DNA of 64,000 nt. Source: Gammaproteobacteria bacterium (lineage in GTDB: Bacteria > Pseudomonadota > Gammaproteobacteria > Natronospirales > REEB76). How positions within the stretch are numbered: the first letter of the stretch is position 1; every line of letters begins with the position of its first letter. Shown piece after piece: positions 24,711 through 33,463 of the stretch. The stretch spans positions 395,577-459,576 of the forward strand of contig DASVOS010000004.1 of NCBI GenBank assembly GCA_036383255.1, read 5' to 3'. A program made the position numbers and the translations under genes. The notes beneath the pieces are model-generated. The model had not been told where the DNA came from. It saw only the letters and a program-made list of their open reading frames with translations, and did not search any database.

Positions 24711-25608
24711 TCGTATATCTTTTCCGCGCGGCCAAGGGCAGGAGCGCGAGACCGGCGAAGATCAGCAGCATGCCAGCCAGTTCCTCTACAGGCGGCCGTT
24801 CGCCCAACTGCAGCCAGCCGCTCATGACCCCCACCACGGGTACGATCAGCGAGGAAAGGCCGCTGATGGTGGCCGGGAGCCGGCCCACGATGAACAGCCA
24901 CAGGAGCCAGGCCAGGGCGGTGGCGAACACCACGTTGTAGAGCAGTACCACCGTGAACACCGGCGTCCAGTCGGTGGCACGCCCCGGCACCAGCCAGGCC
25001 AGCAGCGCCAATGGCAGCGAACCCAGCACCATCTGCCAGCCCGTGAGGGACAGGAGCTCCCAGCGGTCCTTGACAGGGATCCGCTTCACCACCAGCACCG
25101 ACAGCGCCCAGGCGATGCCGCCGCCGATGGCGAGCGCGCTGCTGCCGAGGTCGGCGCCGTGGCGCCAGGGGGCGAAGATCAGGGTGAGGCCGAGGAAGGC
25201 CAGCAGCACCGCCAGCCACTGCAGGCCCTTCAGGCGCTCGCCCAGGAAGAACGGGGCGAACAGCAGCAGCCAGAACGGCATGGTGAACACCAGCACCGCG
25301 CTCTTGCCGGCGCCGCCGTGCACCAGCGCCCAGGTGGTGCAGCCGGTGAATATGCTGGTCTGCAGGAGGCCGAGCAAGAGCACGCGCCGGGGATGCGGCG
25401 GCATGAGGCGCTGGCGCGCGAGCGGCAGCACCGCGAGCAGCAACAGGCCGCCGCCCAGGCAGCGTTGCGCGCCGAAGGTGAAGGGCGCCACGTAGTCCAG
25501 CGCGACCTTCACCGCCACCCAGTTGTAGCCCCACACCAGGGCCAGGAAGCCGAACGCGGCGAGCGCGGCGCCGTCCAGCCTCGCCTCGGTGTGCAGCTCA
25601 GCGTTCAA
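24697..25608 (-). CDS. EamA/DMT family transporter (copy 1)
   Basis: A 303-residue drug/metabolite transporter with ten predicted membrane helices arranged as two EamA repeats (about 13-145 and 155-290). Seen: the family start FGFLALVWGYNWVAVKVAL and, in the second half, NVVFATALAWLLWLFIVGRLPA. Such proteins export amino acids, metabolites or drugs; the substrate is not predictable. The last residues RYTSPKA and the stop codon fall within the dispersed repeat, so the C-terminus was probably shaped by the repeat insertion. It overlaps nudC by 4 bases. Confidence 0.92.
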   Translation of the reverse strand: MNAELHTEARLDGAALAAFGFLALVWGYNWVAVKVALDYVAPFTFGAQRCLGGGLLLLAVLPLARQRLMPPHPRRVLLLGLLQTSIFTGCTTWALVHGGAGKSAVLVFTMPFWLLLFAPFFLGERLKGLQWLAVLLAFLGLTLIFAPWRHGADLGSSALAIGGGIAWALSVLVVKRIPVKDRWELLSLTGWQMVLGSLPLALLAWLVPGRATDWTPVFTVVLLYNVVFATALAWLLWLFIVGRLPATISGLSSLIVPVVGVMSGWLQLGERPPVEELAGMLLIFAGLALLPLAARKRYTSPKA

Positions 25609-26546
25609 CGCTGCGCCGCCCGGTTCGGGTCCGCGTGCCTCAGCTCCGCGAAGGAGCGGCCCGCTTCCTCCTCGAACCAGGCCTTTATCAACCTGTAGGA
25701 GATGGACCGGCTCGGCGGCATCATCAGTCCCTGGTCCACCGACGCCGCGATCTCATCGCGCGAAAACCAGGCGGCGTGCTCCAGCTCGCCGTCGTTGCAG
25801 CGGATCGCGCTGCTCGCGGCCTCGGCGCGGAAGCCCAGCATGAGCGAACCCGGATACGGCCAGGGCTGTGAAGATTGGTAACGGATGCTGCTTACCTCGA
25901 TGTTGGTCTCTTCGCGCACTTCCCGCGCCACCGCCGCCTCCAGCGTCTCGCCGTGTTCCACGAAGCCGGCGATGGTGGAGTAGCGGCCCTTGGGCCAGGA
26001 AGCCTGCCGCCCCAGCAGGCAGCGCGTGCCGTCCGTCACCAGCACGATGATGGCGGGATCGATGCGCGGGAAGAACGCGGCGCCGCAGGCGGGGCAGGCG
26101 CGCTCATGGCCGGCGCGGCGGCTCTCGGTGGGCGCGCCGCAGCGGCCGCAGTGCCGGTGCATGCGGTGCCAGTGCACCATGGCGCGGGCGTAGCCGAGCA
26201 GCGCCAGCTCGTCCGCGGGCAGGAGCGCGCTCACCCCGCGCAGGTCGTCGTGCCGCGCCTCAGGCAGCTCCGCGCCTTCCTCGAGGCCGAGCGCGAAGCA
26301 GGGACGGCCGTCGAGTTCGCCCAGCAGCACGCGGCAGAACGCCGCTTGCACGAGAGGCCGCGCGATGGAGGCATCCAGCAGCAGCGCGCGCGGCGCATCG
26401 CCCGCCCAAGTGTAGGAGCTTAGGTTCCCGCGCACCGGCACGTAGCGCGTCCCGGCGTCCGCCAGCGCCGCCGCGAGCCAGGCGGCGTCGCGGCGCCGCG
26501 CGTCCAGGCGCTCGGCGTCGAAATGGAACGGGATGATGTCGTGCAT
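25605..26546 (-). CDS. nudC: NADH pyrophosphatase NudC (NAD-capped RNA decapping)
   Basis: A 313-residue Nudix hydrolase. The start at 26546 gives MHDIIPFHFDAERLDA; a longer upstream frame is unsupported. Seen: an N-terminal NudC domain, a zinc ribbon CGRCG ... CPACG near residues 130-152, a Nudix box starting GFVEHGETLEAAVAREVREE near 190, and the NudC-specific SQPWPYPGSLMLGF motif. NudC hydrolyses NADH and removes NAD caps from RNA. ATGA overlap with the EamA gene downstream. Length is longer than E. coli NudC (257) mainly in the N-terminal domain. Confidence 0.93.
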   Translation of the reverse strand: MHDIIPFHFDAERLDARRRDAAWLAAALADAGTRYVPVRGNLSSYTWAGDAPRALLLDASIARPLVQAAFCRVLLGELDGRPCFALGLEEGAELPEARHDDLRGVSALLPADELALLGYARAMVHWHRMHRHCGRCGAPTESRRAGHERACPACGAAFFPRIDPAIIVLVTDGTRCLLGRQASWPKGRYSTIAGFVEHGETLEAAVAREVREETNIEVSSIRYQSSQPWPYPGSLMLGFRAEAASSAIRCNDGELEHAAWFSRDEIAASVDQGLMMPPSRSISYRLIKAWFEEEAGRSFAELRHADPNRAAQR

Positions 26547-26590
26547 GGTCCGGGGCAGGGGCGAGGGGCGCCCATTATCGCACGCCGTGT

Positions 26591-27010
26591 TCAGGCTTCC
26601 TTCAGCGCATCGCCCAGCAGCGAGCGCATCAGCGCCGCGAGTTTCTCGGCCTCGGCCGCGTAGTAGCGCTTGGCCGGGAGCTTGCCCCACACCGGCTGGG
26701 GCCAAGCCGGGTCGTGGCGGTAGCGCACGATGTGGTGCACGTGCAGCTGCGGCACTTGGTTGCCGAGCGCGGCGAGGTTGAGCTTGTCCGGCGCGAAGCC
26801 GCGCATCAGTGCGCGCGCGAGCAGCGCCGACTCGTCCCAAAGCTGCGCGCGCTCCTCGTCGCCGAGCTCGTGCACCTCGCGCAGGCCTTCGCGCTGCGGC
26901 ACCAGGATGAACCAGGGGTAGTTCGCGTCGTCCATCAGCAAGAGGCGGCAGAGGCCGAGCGAGCCCAGGTCCCGGCAGTCCTTGGCGAGTTGCGGATGGA
27001 GTTCGAACAT
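26591..27010 (-). CDS. HIT family hydrolase
   Basis: A 139-residue histidine-triad protein. The start at 27010 (MFELHPQLAKDCRDLG) is typical of the proteobacterial HIT subgroup that begins in this way. Seen: LLLMDDANYPWFILVPQ and the triad region QVPQLHVHHIVRY near residue 90; the third canonical His is shifted, as often in this subgroup. Such proteins bind nucleotides and hydrolyse nucleotide phosphoramidates or dinucleotides. It lies 44 bases upstream of nudC on the same strand, another nucleotide hydrolase. Confidence 0.9.
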   Translation of the reverse strand: MFELHPQLAKDCRDLGSLGLCRLLLMDDANYPWFILVPQREGLREVHELGDEERAQLWDESALLARALMRGFAPDKLNLAALGNQVPQLHVHHIVRYRHDPAWPQPVWGKLPAKRYYAAEAEKLAALMRSLLGDALKEA

Positions 27011-27123
27011 CGGGCACCGATATGTTGAATGGCGTGGGACTTCGGACCCGGGGTCCCGGAGCGGCATGTTAAGCTGTTTTACATTATCCCTTGAATCGCC
27101 GGTCCCGGGGTACGCGACGCGTC

Positions 27124-29637
27124 ATGAGCGCTTCCAGCAAGGCCCTGCGTTATGCTGCGCTCGCCGTCCTGCTCACCGGCGTGTATTTCCTGTGCAACTA
27201 CCTGCCGCTCTACCTCAAGCTCACCCATAACGGGCTCGCCCCGCTGTGGCCCGCCACCGGCCTCAGCATCGCGCTCCTGTGGATCTGGGGCTACCGCTGG
27301 TGGCCGGTGATCGTGGTGGGCGAGGTGCTGAGCGCGCACCTGCTCGGCCGCAGCTGGGCCATGAGCGGTATGAGCGGGACGGCGCAGCTCGGCGAAGCTG
27401 TGCTCGCTGCCTGGCTGCTGGACGGCGTGGGCGTGCAGCCCACGTTCGCCCGCACCCGCGACGTGCTGCTGTTCGGCGTCGCCGGCTGCGTGCTGCCGGC
27501 GGTGCTCGGCGGCGCCATCGGCACCGCGGGCCTGTACCTCGATGGGCTGGTGACGGCGCCGGCGCTGGCGTCCTCGTGGGGCGGCTGGTGGCTGGGGGAC
27601 GCCATGGGCGCGCTGATCTTCACGCCGCTCATCGCCCAGTGGCGGCGCTGGCCGTTCAAGGAGCCGGCGGCCGGGCTGGAGTGGCTGTTCTCGATGCTGG
27701 TGCTGTTCCTCTGCGCCGCCGCCATCGCGCGCATGCCCGTGTCGCTGGAGTCGAGCCTATTCTTCCTCCTGCTGCCGCTCATCGTGCTGATCTCGGCGCG
27801 CAGCGGCGGCGCCGGCGCCAGCAGCAGCGCCGCGCTGCTCGCGTTGTTCGTGCTCGCCTTCGACCTGCAGGGACTGCAGGACCCGTTCATGGCGGCGGTG
27901 CGCGTCGCGTTCGTCGGCGCCAGCGCCTTCACCGGCCACCTGGTGGCGACCGCGTTCGCGGAACGGCGCGCCGCGGACGCGGCCCTCTCCGCCGAGCAGG
28001 ACCGCGCGCTGGTGATGCTGCAGGCGATCGGCGAGGGCGTCATCACCACCCACGCCAACGGCAAGGTCTACTTCATCAACGCGGTGGCGGAGAAGCTCAC
28101 CGGCTGGCGCGCCGCGGACGCCGTCGGCCGCGCCATCGAGGACGTGTTCCCGCTCTCGCTCGCGAGCGGCGCCACCGAGGAACACACCGTGCGCCACGCG
28201 CTGGTGCAGGGCTCCGTGTCCGAGATCCTCACCCGCCGCCTGTTGCGCGACCGGGTCGGCGTGCTGCGTCCCGTGGAGGGTGCCATCACCCTGGCGCGCG
28301 GCCGCGACGGCCAGGTCATCGGCGGCGTGGTGGTGTTCCGCGACGTGTCCGAGGCCGAGCACCTGCGCGAGCGGCTGGTGCACGAGGCCACCCACGACGC
28401 GCTCACGGGCCTGCGCAACCGCGCCGCCTTCGACAAGGAGCTGCGCGAGCTCACCGGCGGCAAGGACCGCCGGCAGAAGCACGCGCTGCTGTATCTGGAT
28501 CTCGACCAGTTCAAGCTCATCAATGACACCCGCGGCCACGAGGTGGGGGACCGGCTCCTGATCGAGCTCACCAAGCGCCTGCGCGCGCTGGTGCACCGTC
28601 CGGACGTGATCGCGCGCCTGGGCGGCGACGAGTTCGGCGTGCTGGTGCTGGACGCGCACGAGAAGACGGTGCAGCTCCTGGCGGAGGAGCTGAGGCGCAC
28701 GGTGCTCGACTACCGCTTCAAGGAGCGCGACCTCGTGTTCAGCGTCGGCGTCAGCGTCGGCGTCACGTTCTTCTCGCCGGGCGAGCGCGCGCCGGACGTG
28801 CTGAGCCGGGCCGACATCGCCTGCTACATCGCCAAGGGCGCGGGGCGTAACGCCATCCACGTCTACCGCAGCGACGACCGCAGCATGATGCAGCACCACT
28901 CCGAGATGGCTCGCGTCTCGCAGCTCGAGACCGCCATGGACGAGGGCCGCTTCCGCCTGTTCGGCCAGCGCATCCTGAGGCTAGACGACGCCGCCCGCGA
29001 CGGCCAGTTCTACGAGGTGCTGCTGCGCCTGTATGAGGATGGCCAGGTGGTGCCGCCGGCGGCGTTCCTGCCCACCGCCGCGCGCTTCGGCCTCGCCACC
29101 CGCATCGACCACTGGGTGGTGGACCAGAGCTTCCGTTTCCTGGCCGACAAGCGCGGCCGGGGCATCCGCCTCAGCATCAACCTCGACCCGCGCACGCTCG
29201 ACAGTCCCGACTTCCCGCGCCACGTGCAGGAGCAGCGCGCGCGCCACGGTGTGCAGCCGGCGGACGTGTGCTTCGAGGTCACCGAGAACGTGGCGCTGGA
29301 GAACCTCACCCGCGCGGTCGAGACCATGCACCAGCTCAGCCGCGACGGCTTCCGCTTCGCGCTCGACGACTTCGGCAGCGGCGTGGCGAGCTTCGGCTAC
29401 CTGCAGCAGCTGCCGGTGCAGTACGTGAAGATAGACGGCCGCTTCGTGCAGAAGTTCGGCGAGGACCCGGTCAACCCGCTGGTGGTGCGCACGCTCTCGG
29501 AGCTCGCCCGCATGCGCGGCATCCAGTGCATCGCCGAGTGCGTGGAGAACGCCGCTACCAAGCAGGAACTGAGCAAGCTGGGCGTGGATTTCGGGCAAGG
29601 ATTTTTCCTGCACAAACCCGAACCGCTTCCTGCATAA
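27124..29637 (+). CDS. MASE1-PAS-GGDEF-EAL cyclic-di-GMP signalling protein
   Basis: An 837-residue membrane protein. The ATG at 27124 is preferred to an in-frame TTG at 27091. Order: MASE1 sensor with about eight helices (10-290, with LAPLWPATGLSIALLW), PAS domain (about 300-420), GGDEF (RLGGDEFGVLVLD, GGDEF at about 500-504), EAL (about 600-837). EAL residues look intact: EVLLR near 631, Asn in SINLDPR, Glu in FEVTEN, DDFGSG near 749 and KIDGRFV. The inhibitory RxxD site before GGDEF reads HRPD, so product inhibition is probably lost. It may act as synthase, phosphodiesterase or both. Confidence 0.94.
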   Translation: MSASSKALRYAALAVLLTGVYFLCNYLPLYLKLTHNGLAPLWPATGLSIALLWIWGYRWWPVIVVGEVLSAHLLGRSWAMSGMSGTAQLGEAVLAAWLLDGVGVQPTFARTRDVLLFGVAGCVLPAVLGGAIGTAGLYLDGLVTAPALASSWGGWWLGDAMGALIFTPLIAQWRRWPFKEPAAGLEWLFSMLVLFLCAAAIARMPVSLESSLFFLLLPLIVLISARSGGAGASSSAALLALFVLAFDLQGLQDPFMAAVRVAFVGASAFTGHLVATAFAERRAADAALSAEQDRALVMLQAIGEGVITTHANGKVYFINAVAEKLTGWRAADAVGRAIEDVFPLSLASGATEEHTVRHALVQGSVSEILTRRLLRDRVGVLRPVEGAITLARGRDGQVIGGVVVFRDVSEAEHLRERLVHEATHDALTGLRNRAAFDKELRELTGGKDRRQKHALLYLDLDQFKLINDTRGHEVGDRLLIELTKRLRALVHRPDVIARLGGDEFGVLVLDAHEKTVQLLAEELRRTVLDYRFKERDLVFSVGVSVGVTFFSPGERAPDVLSRADIACYIAKGAGRNAIHVYRSDDRSMMQHHSEMARVSQLETAMDEGRFRLFGQRILRLDDAARDGQFYEVLLRLYEDGQVVPPAAFLPTAARFGLATRIDHWVVDQSFRFLADKRGRGIRLSINLDPRTLDSPDFPRHVQEQRARHGVQPADVCFEVTENVALENLTRAVETMHQLSRDGFRFALDDFGSGVASFGYLQQLPVQYVKIDGRFVQKFGEDPVNPLVVRTLSELARMRGIQCIAECVENAATKQELSKLGVDFGQGFFLHKPEPLPA

Positions 29638-29641
29638 GTTC

Positions 29642-29707
29642 GCAATCCCGCATATAAAGCGTCGCAATGAAGCCCCGCCGAGCGCAGCAGCTTTTATGCG
29701 GGATTGT
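29642..29707. terminator. Two-way hairpin between convergent genes
   Basis: GCAATCCCGCATATAAAGC (29642-29660) pairs with GCTTTTATGCGGGATTGT (29690-29707), an 18-bp stem with one bulge and a 29-base loop. The right arm encodes the stop and last codons of the VOC gene. Tracts of T are weak, so it may act as a barrier rather than a classical terminator. Confidence 0.6.
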
Positions 29708-30059
29708 GGCAGACCGCCTCGATGTTGTTCCCATCCGGGTCCGTCACGAACGCCGCGTAGTAGGTCGGCGAGTAGTTCTCCCTGAGGCCCGGCTTGCCGT
29801 TGTCTTTGCCGCCGGCACCCATCGCAGCCTTGTAGAAGGCATCCACTGCCTTGCGGTCCTTGGTGCGGAACGCGAGATGCGCGATGGGCTTGGGCGCGGG
29901 ACCCTGGCCGGCCCAGATGGTGGAACCGCCGTCTTGTCCGATGCCGAAGCCGCCTTCGTACTCTGACACCAGCTTGTAGCCCAAGGGGGCGAGGGCCTTG
30001 GCATAGAAGGCCTTGGCCTTGTCAGCATCCGTGACGCTGAGGGAGATGTGGTCCAGCAT
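29694..30059 (-). CDS. VOC family protein (glyoxalase/bleomycin-resistance fold)
   Basis: A 121-residue single VOC domain. Seen: MLDHISLSVTDADKAKAFYA with a metal-ligand His near the start, PIAHLAFRTKDRKAV in the middle with a second His, and VTDPDGNNIEAVCHNP with Glu near the end, the usual metal-binding pattern. Members include lyases, dioxygenases and binding proteins; the substrate is unknown. It is divergent from the AraC-type regulator across a 145-base gap, which suggests the regulator may control it. Confidence 0.9.
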   Translation of the reverse strand: MLDHISLSVTDADKAKAFYAKALAPLGYKLVSEYEGGFGIGQDGGSTIWAGQGPAPKPIAHLAFRTKDRKAVDAFYKAAMGAGGKDNGKPGLRENYSPTYYAAFVTDPDGNNIEAVCHNPA

Positions 30060-30204
30060 GGTCGTCTCCTGAAGTGAGTGGGGTGGATGCCATTAGGCCT
30101 CTGCATCGCGCACGCCGCTATCAATAACCTGCATGTTTTCAGGTGCTTGGAGGCTGCAGGAATCTGACAGTCCGACCTCCCAGGCGGGGGTCTAAAATGG
30201 CCGC

Positions 30205-31023
30205 ATGTCGCGCGAATACACCCAGCTCTATTCCAGCCCGCTGGTCACGGTGGGCGACGTGCTGTGCTCGGAAGGCTGCGGCGATGGTCGCCACGAGGAG
30301 AGCTGCCCGGTGGCGAGCCTCGCCTTCGTGCGCAGCGGCACCTTCGTGCGGCGCGACCGCATGGGCAGGCACGTGGCGGACGCCACCCGCGTGGTGTTCT
30401 TCGACCCTGCCGAGCCTTACATGGTGGACCATCCGCTGCCGGGTGGCGACCGCTGCACCACCGTTTCCTTCGACCCCAAGACCCTGCGCGAGGCGCTCAA
30501 GCCCCGGCGCGGCGAGCCGGAGCGGGCCTTCGACCGGACCACGCTCGCCGGCAGCAGCGAGATCCACCTGCTGCACCGCGAGCTCCTGCTCGCCACCAAG
30601 CTCGGCGACGGGATCATGGTGGAGGAGACAGCGCTCGCGTTGCTGCAGCTCTGCGTGCAGGGCGAGGAGAGCGCACCGCGCTTGCGGGGCGCCGCGGCGA
30701 ACCGCGCCGCCGAGCTCGCGGGCCAGGCCCAGGTGCTCATCGCCGAGTCATTCACGGGGAAGGTGACGCTCGAATCCCTGGCGGAGCAGCTCGACGTATC
30801 GCCGTTCCGCCTGTGCCGCGCGTTCCGCCAGGCCACCGGCGGCAGCCTGCACCAGCACCTCACCCGCCTGCGCCTCGTCACCGCCCTGGAGAAGCTGTCG
30901 CAGTACCGGGAGCGGATCACGGATCTCGCGCTGGACCTCGGGTTCAGCAGCCACAGCCACTTCACCCATGCCTTCCGCGGCTACTTCGGCCGCGCGCCCT
31001 CCGCGTACCTGGAACGGACCTGA
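30205..31023 (+). CDS. AraC family transcriptional regulator
   Basis: A 272-residue regulator with a cupin-like N-terminal sensing domain (about 1-150) and a C-terminal double helix-turn-helix (about 170-270). Seen: LESLAEQLDVSPFRLCRAFR as first recognition helix region, and ITDLALDLGFSSHSHFTHAF plus FRGYFGRAPSAYL as the second, a strong family signature. It is divergent from the VOC gene and ends 4 bases before the convergent GAF-GGDEF gene. Ligand unknown; cysteines early in the sensing domain (CSEGCGDG, EESCPV) could sense metals or oxidants. Confidence 0.93.
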   Translation: MSREYTQLYSSPLVTVGDVLCSEGCGDGRHEESCPVASLAFVRSGTFVRRDRMGRHVADATRVVFFDPAEPYMVDHPLPGGDRCTTVSFDPKTLREALKPRRGEPERAFDRTTLAGSSEIHLLHRELLLATKLGDGIMVEETALALLQLCVQGEESAPRLRGAAANRAAELAGQAQVLIAESFTGKVTLESLAEQLDVSPFRLCRAFRQATGGSLHQHLTRLRLVTALEKLSQYRERITDLALDLGFSSHSHFTHAFRGYFGRAPSAYLERT

Positions 31024-31027
31024 GGGC

Positions 31028-33091
31028 TCAGCCCCCGGCCGGCCCGTCGTGGCTCATGATGCGGTTGCGTCCGGCCTTCTTGGCGGCATAGAGCGCCGCG
31101 TCCGCCGCCGCCACCAGTTCTGAAGCAGGCACGCCGCGGCTCGCCACCAGCGAGGCGGTGCCGATGCTGAGCGTCACGTACTCCGACACCTGCGAGCTGC
31201 CGTGGGCGAGGCGCAGCGCCTCCACCCGCGTGCGCAGAGACTCGGCGTAGCCGCGCGCCTGCTCCGGGTCCAGGTCCGGCAGCACCAGCGCGAACTCCTC
31301 GCCCCCGTAGCGCGCCACGAAGTCGGCGGGCCGCATCAGCCCATCCGCCAGCGCCTGGGCCACCAGCTTCAGGCACTCGTCGCCGCGCAGGTGGCCGTGG
31401 CTGTCGTTGAGCGCCTTGAAGTGGTCGAGGTCGGCCAGCATCAGCGTCAGCGGCCGGCCGGTGCGGGTGGCCCAGCGCCACTCGTGCGCCAGCACCTCGT
31501 CCAGGCGGCGCCGGTTCGGCACGCCGGTGAGCGCGTCGTAGGAGGAGATGCGGTGCAGCTCCAGGTTGGCGCGCTTGAGCTTGTCGTTCGCGTCGGCGAG
31601 CTCGCGGTTCACCAGCGCCACGTGGATCGCCCCCGCCACCTGGTCCGCCACCGCGCGGCACAGGCTCTGCACCTGCGGCGTGAAGCTGTCGCGGGCGGTG
31701 CTCTCCAGGTTCAGCACGCCCAGGGTGCGCTCGTGGTAGCGGATCGGCACCACGTACTCTGAACGCACGTCCGGATGGCCCACCACGTAGTCCGGATCGC
31801 CGGCGTCGGCATACACCAGCTGCGGCTCGCCGGTGCGCGCGCAGCGGCCGCACACGCCGACGCTGGTGCGCCACTCGTCGCCGCCGGGGATGCGCAGCTG
31901 CATCTCGCCGGACATGGTCTCGATGATGAAGCGCGCGCCGCTGTCGTCCAGTACCAGGATGCTGGCGACCGCGACCCCGAGCTCCACCGCCAGGTAGTCG
32001 GTGACCTTGCGCAGCAGCGCGTGCAGGTCGTCGCCCTGGGTCGCGAGCCGCGACAGCCGGTTCAGCGTCTCCATCACCCGCGTGTGCTCGCGTAGCGCGG
32101 CGTTGAGGCGTGCGCCCTCGATGGCGCCGGCGATCTGCTCGGCGATGCTGGTGAACACCTGGCGTGCGTGCGGAGTGAAGCCCTGCGGGTTCGCGCTCTC
32201 CAGGTTCAATACCCCCAGCACCCGGCCGCGGTAGCGGATCGGGACCACGAACTCGGCGCGCATGCCCGGCAGGCGCGACACGTAGTCGGACTCGGCCGCC
32301 ACGTCCTCGATGTAGATGGCCTCTCCGGTGCGCACGCAACGCCCCGAGATGCCGGTGTCCACGCTCCACTCGCCGGCCGGCGCCACCCGTGGTGCGTTCT
32401 GGGCGAACACCTCCAGCACGAAGTTCCTGCCCGCGTCGTCCAGCAGCATGATGCTGGGCATGCACAGCGGGAAATGCGCGTTGATGTAGTCGGCGATCTG
32501 CTGCAGTAGCTCCGCTGGGCTGAGCGGCTCGAGCGCGATGCGCGAGACCTCGCTCATCACCTCGTTCAGCACCGCGTGTTCCATCAGCGTCTCGTACACG
32601 CGCGCGGCGTCTATCGGCCCCGCCACCTGCTCGGCGACGGTCTCCAGGATCGGCAGCTGGTCGCAGAACGCGCCCTGTCGCGTGCTCTCCACGTTCAACA
32701 CCGCGATCACCTCGCCGCGGTGGCGCACCGGCACGCACAGCTGGGCGCGCACGCCGGGCGTGGTCTCTATGTAATGGGGGACCTGTGTCACGTCGTCGTA
32801 GAGCGCGGGCTTGCCGCTCGCGGCGACCTCACCCACCACGCCGAGGCCCAGCGGGCGGGTGAAGCCGGGAGTGATGCCGGTGGGGACGTCCGAGCGCACC
32901 GCCTCGCACACGAAACGCTGGCGCTCCTTGCCGACGCTGGCGAAGGCGATGAAGTCCCAGCCGAAGTGCCGGTACAGGGCCTCGGTCACGCGGGCCAGCA
33001 TCGGGCGCAGCTCGAGGTCGCCGCTCGCGATGCGAGCGATCTCGTTCAGCGCCTTCAGGTGGCGTTCCGCGGAGTTCCCCGTCTCGGACAT
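31028..33091 (-). CDS. Diguanylate cyclase with three GAF domains
   Basis: A 687-residue soluble protein: GAF1 (about 15-170), GAF2 (185-335), GAF3 (345-500), a short helical linker and GGDEF (515-680). Seen: YGGEEFALVLPD with GGEEF near 596 and the inhibitory site RPAD a few residues upstream, so it should be an active, product-inhibited synthase of c-di-GMP. Each GAF repeats the phrase VPIRYRGRVLGVLNLES (with variations), showing internal duplication. No membrane segment or signal peptide. The three sensors may bind nucleotides or other small ligands. Confidence 0.94.
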   Translation of the reverse strand: MSETGNSAERHLKALNEIARIASGDLELRPMLARVTEALYRHFGWDFIAFASVGKERQRFVCEAVRSDVPTGITPGFTRPLGLGVVGEVAASGKPALYDDVTQVPHYIETTPGVRAQLCVPVRHRGEVIAVLNVESTRQGAFCDQLPILETVAEQVAGPIDAARVYETLMEHAVLNEVMSEVSRIALEPLSPAELLQQIADYINAHFPLCMPSIMLLDDAGRNFVLEVFAQNAPRVAPAGEWSVDTGISGRCVRTGEAIYIEDVAAESDYVSRLPGMRAEFVVPIRYRGRVLGVLNLESANPQGFTPHARQVFTSIAEQIAGAIEGARLNAALREHTRVMETLNRLSRLATQGDDLHALLRKVTDYLAVELGVAVASILVLDDSGARFIIETMSGEMQLRIPGGDEWRTSVGVCGRCARTGEPQLVYADAGDPDYVVGHPDVRSEYVVPIRYHERTLGVLNLESTARDSFTPQVQSLCRAVADQVAGAIHVALVNRELADANDKLKRANLELHRISSYDALTGVPNRRRLDEVLAHEWRWATRTGRPLTLMLADLDHFKALNDSHGHLRGDECLKLVAQALADGLMRPADFVARYGGEEFALVLPDLDPEQARGYAESLRTRVEALRLAHGSSQVSEYVTLSIGTASLVASRGVPASELVAAADAALYAAKKAGRNRIMSHDGPAGG

Positions 33092-33225
33092 GCTCGATCG
33101 CCGCTATGGCCGGCGCCGCCTTCCCTGGGCCCGCCGCCGTGGTTGTCTCATCCGCCGTCCCGGCAAATGTCCAATCCTGATGTTAAACCCGACACGCTCG
33201 CGCGTCTTGGCATAGGATGTTCCCC

Positions 33226-33459
33226 ATGCCGCGCCTGATCCTCGTCTCGACCCTCATCTGCCCCGCCTGTGGATACGCGGAGATGGGGACCATGCCAACC
33301 GATGCCTGCCAGTACCTCTACGAGTGCTCCGCCTGCCGCGCGCTGCACAGACCCAAGGCCGGCGACTGCTGCGTGTACTGCTCCTACGGCTCGGTGCCCT
33401 GTCCACCGAAGCAGAGCCTCGGCCGCGACACGGGCGGCAAGCCCGCCTGGTGCCGCTAG
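33226..33459 (+). CDS. Small cysteine-rich GDCC-motif protein
   Basis: A 77-residue protein with ten or so cysteines: CPACGY, CQYLYECSACRALHRP, GDCCVYCSYG and CPPKQ. This belongs to a widespread family of short proteins with a GDCCVFCSYG-type core, often near metal-resistance or redox genes; function is not established, but the pattern suggests binding of zinc or another soft metal. ATG at 33226 is preferred over 33217 because TAGGA sits 8 bases before it. Its 3' end is duplicated at 34213-34245. Confidence 0.85.
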   Translation: MPRLILVSTLICPACGYAEMGTMPTDACQYLYECSACRALHRPKAGDCCVYCSYGSVPCPPKQSLGRDTGGKPAWCR

Positions 33460-33463
33460 TTCG

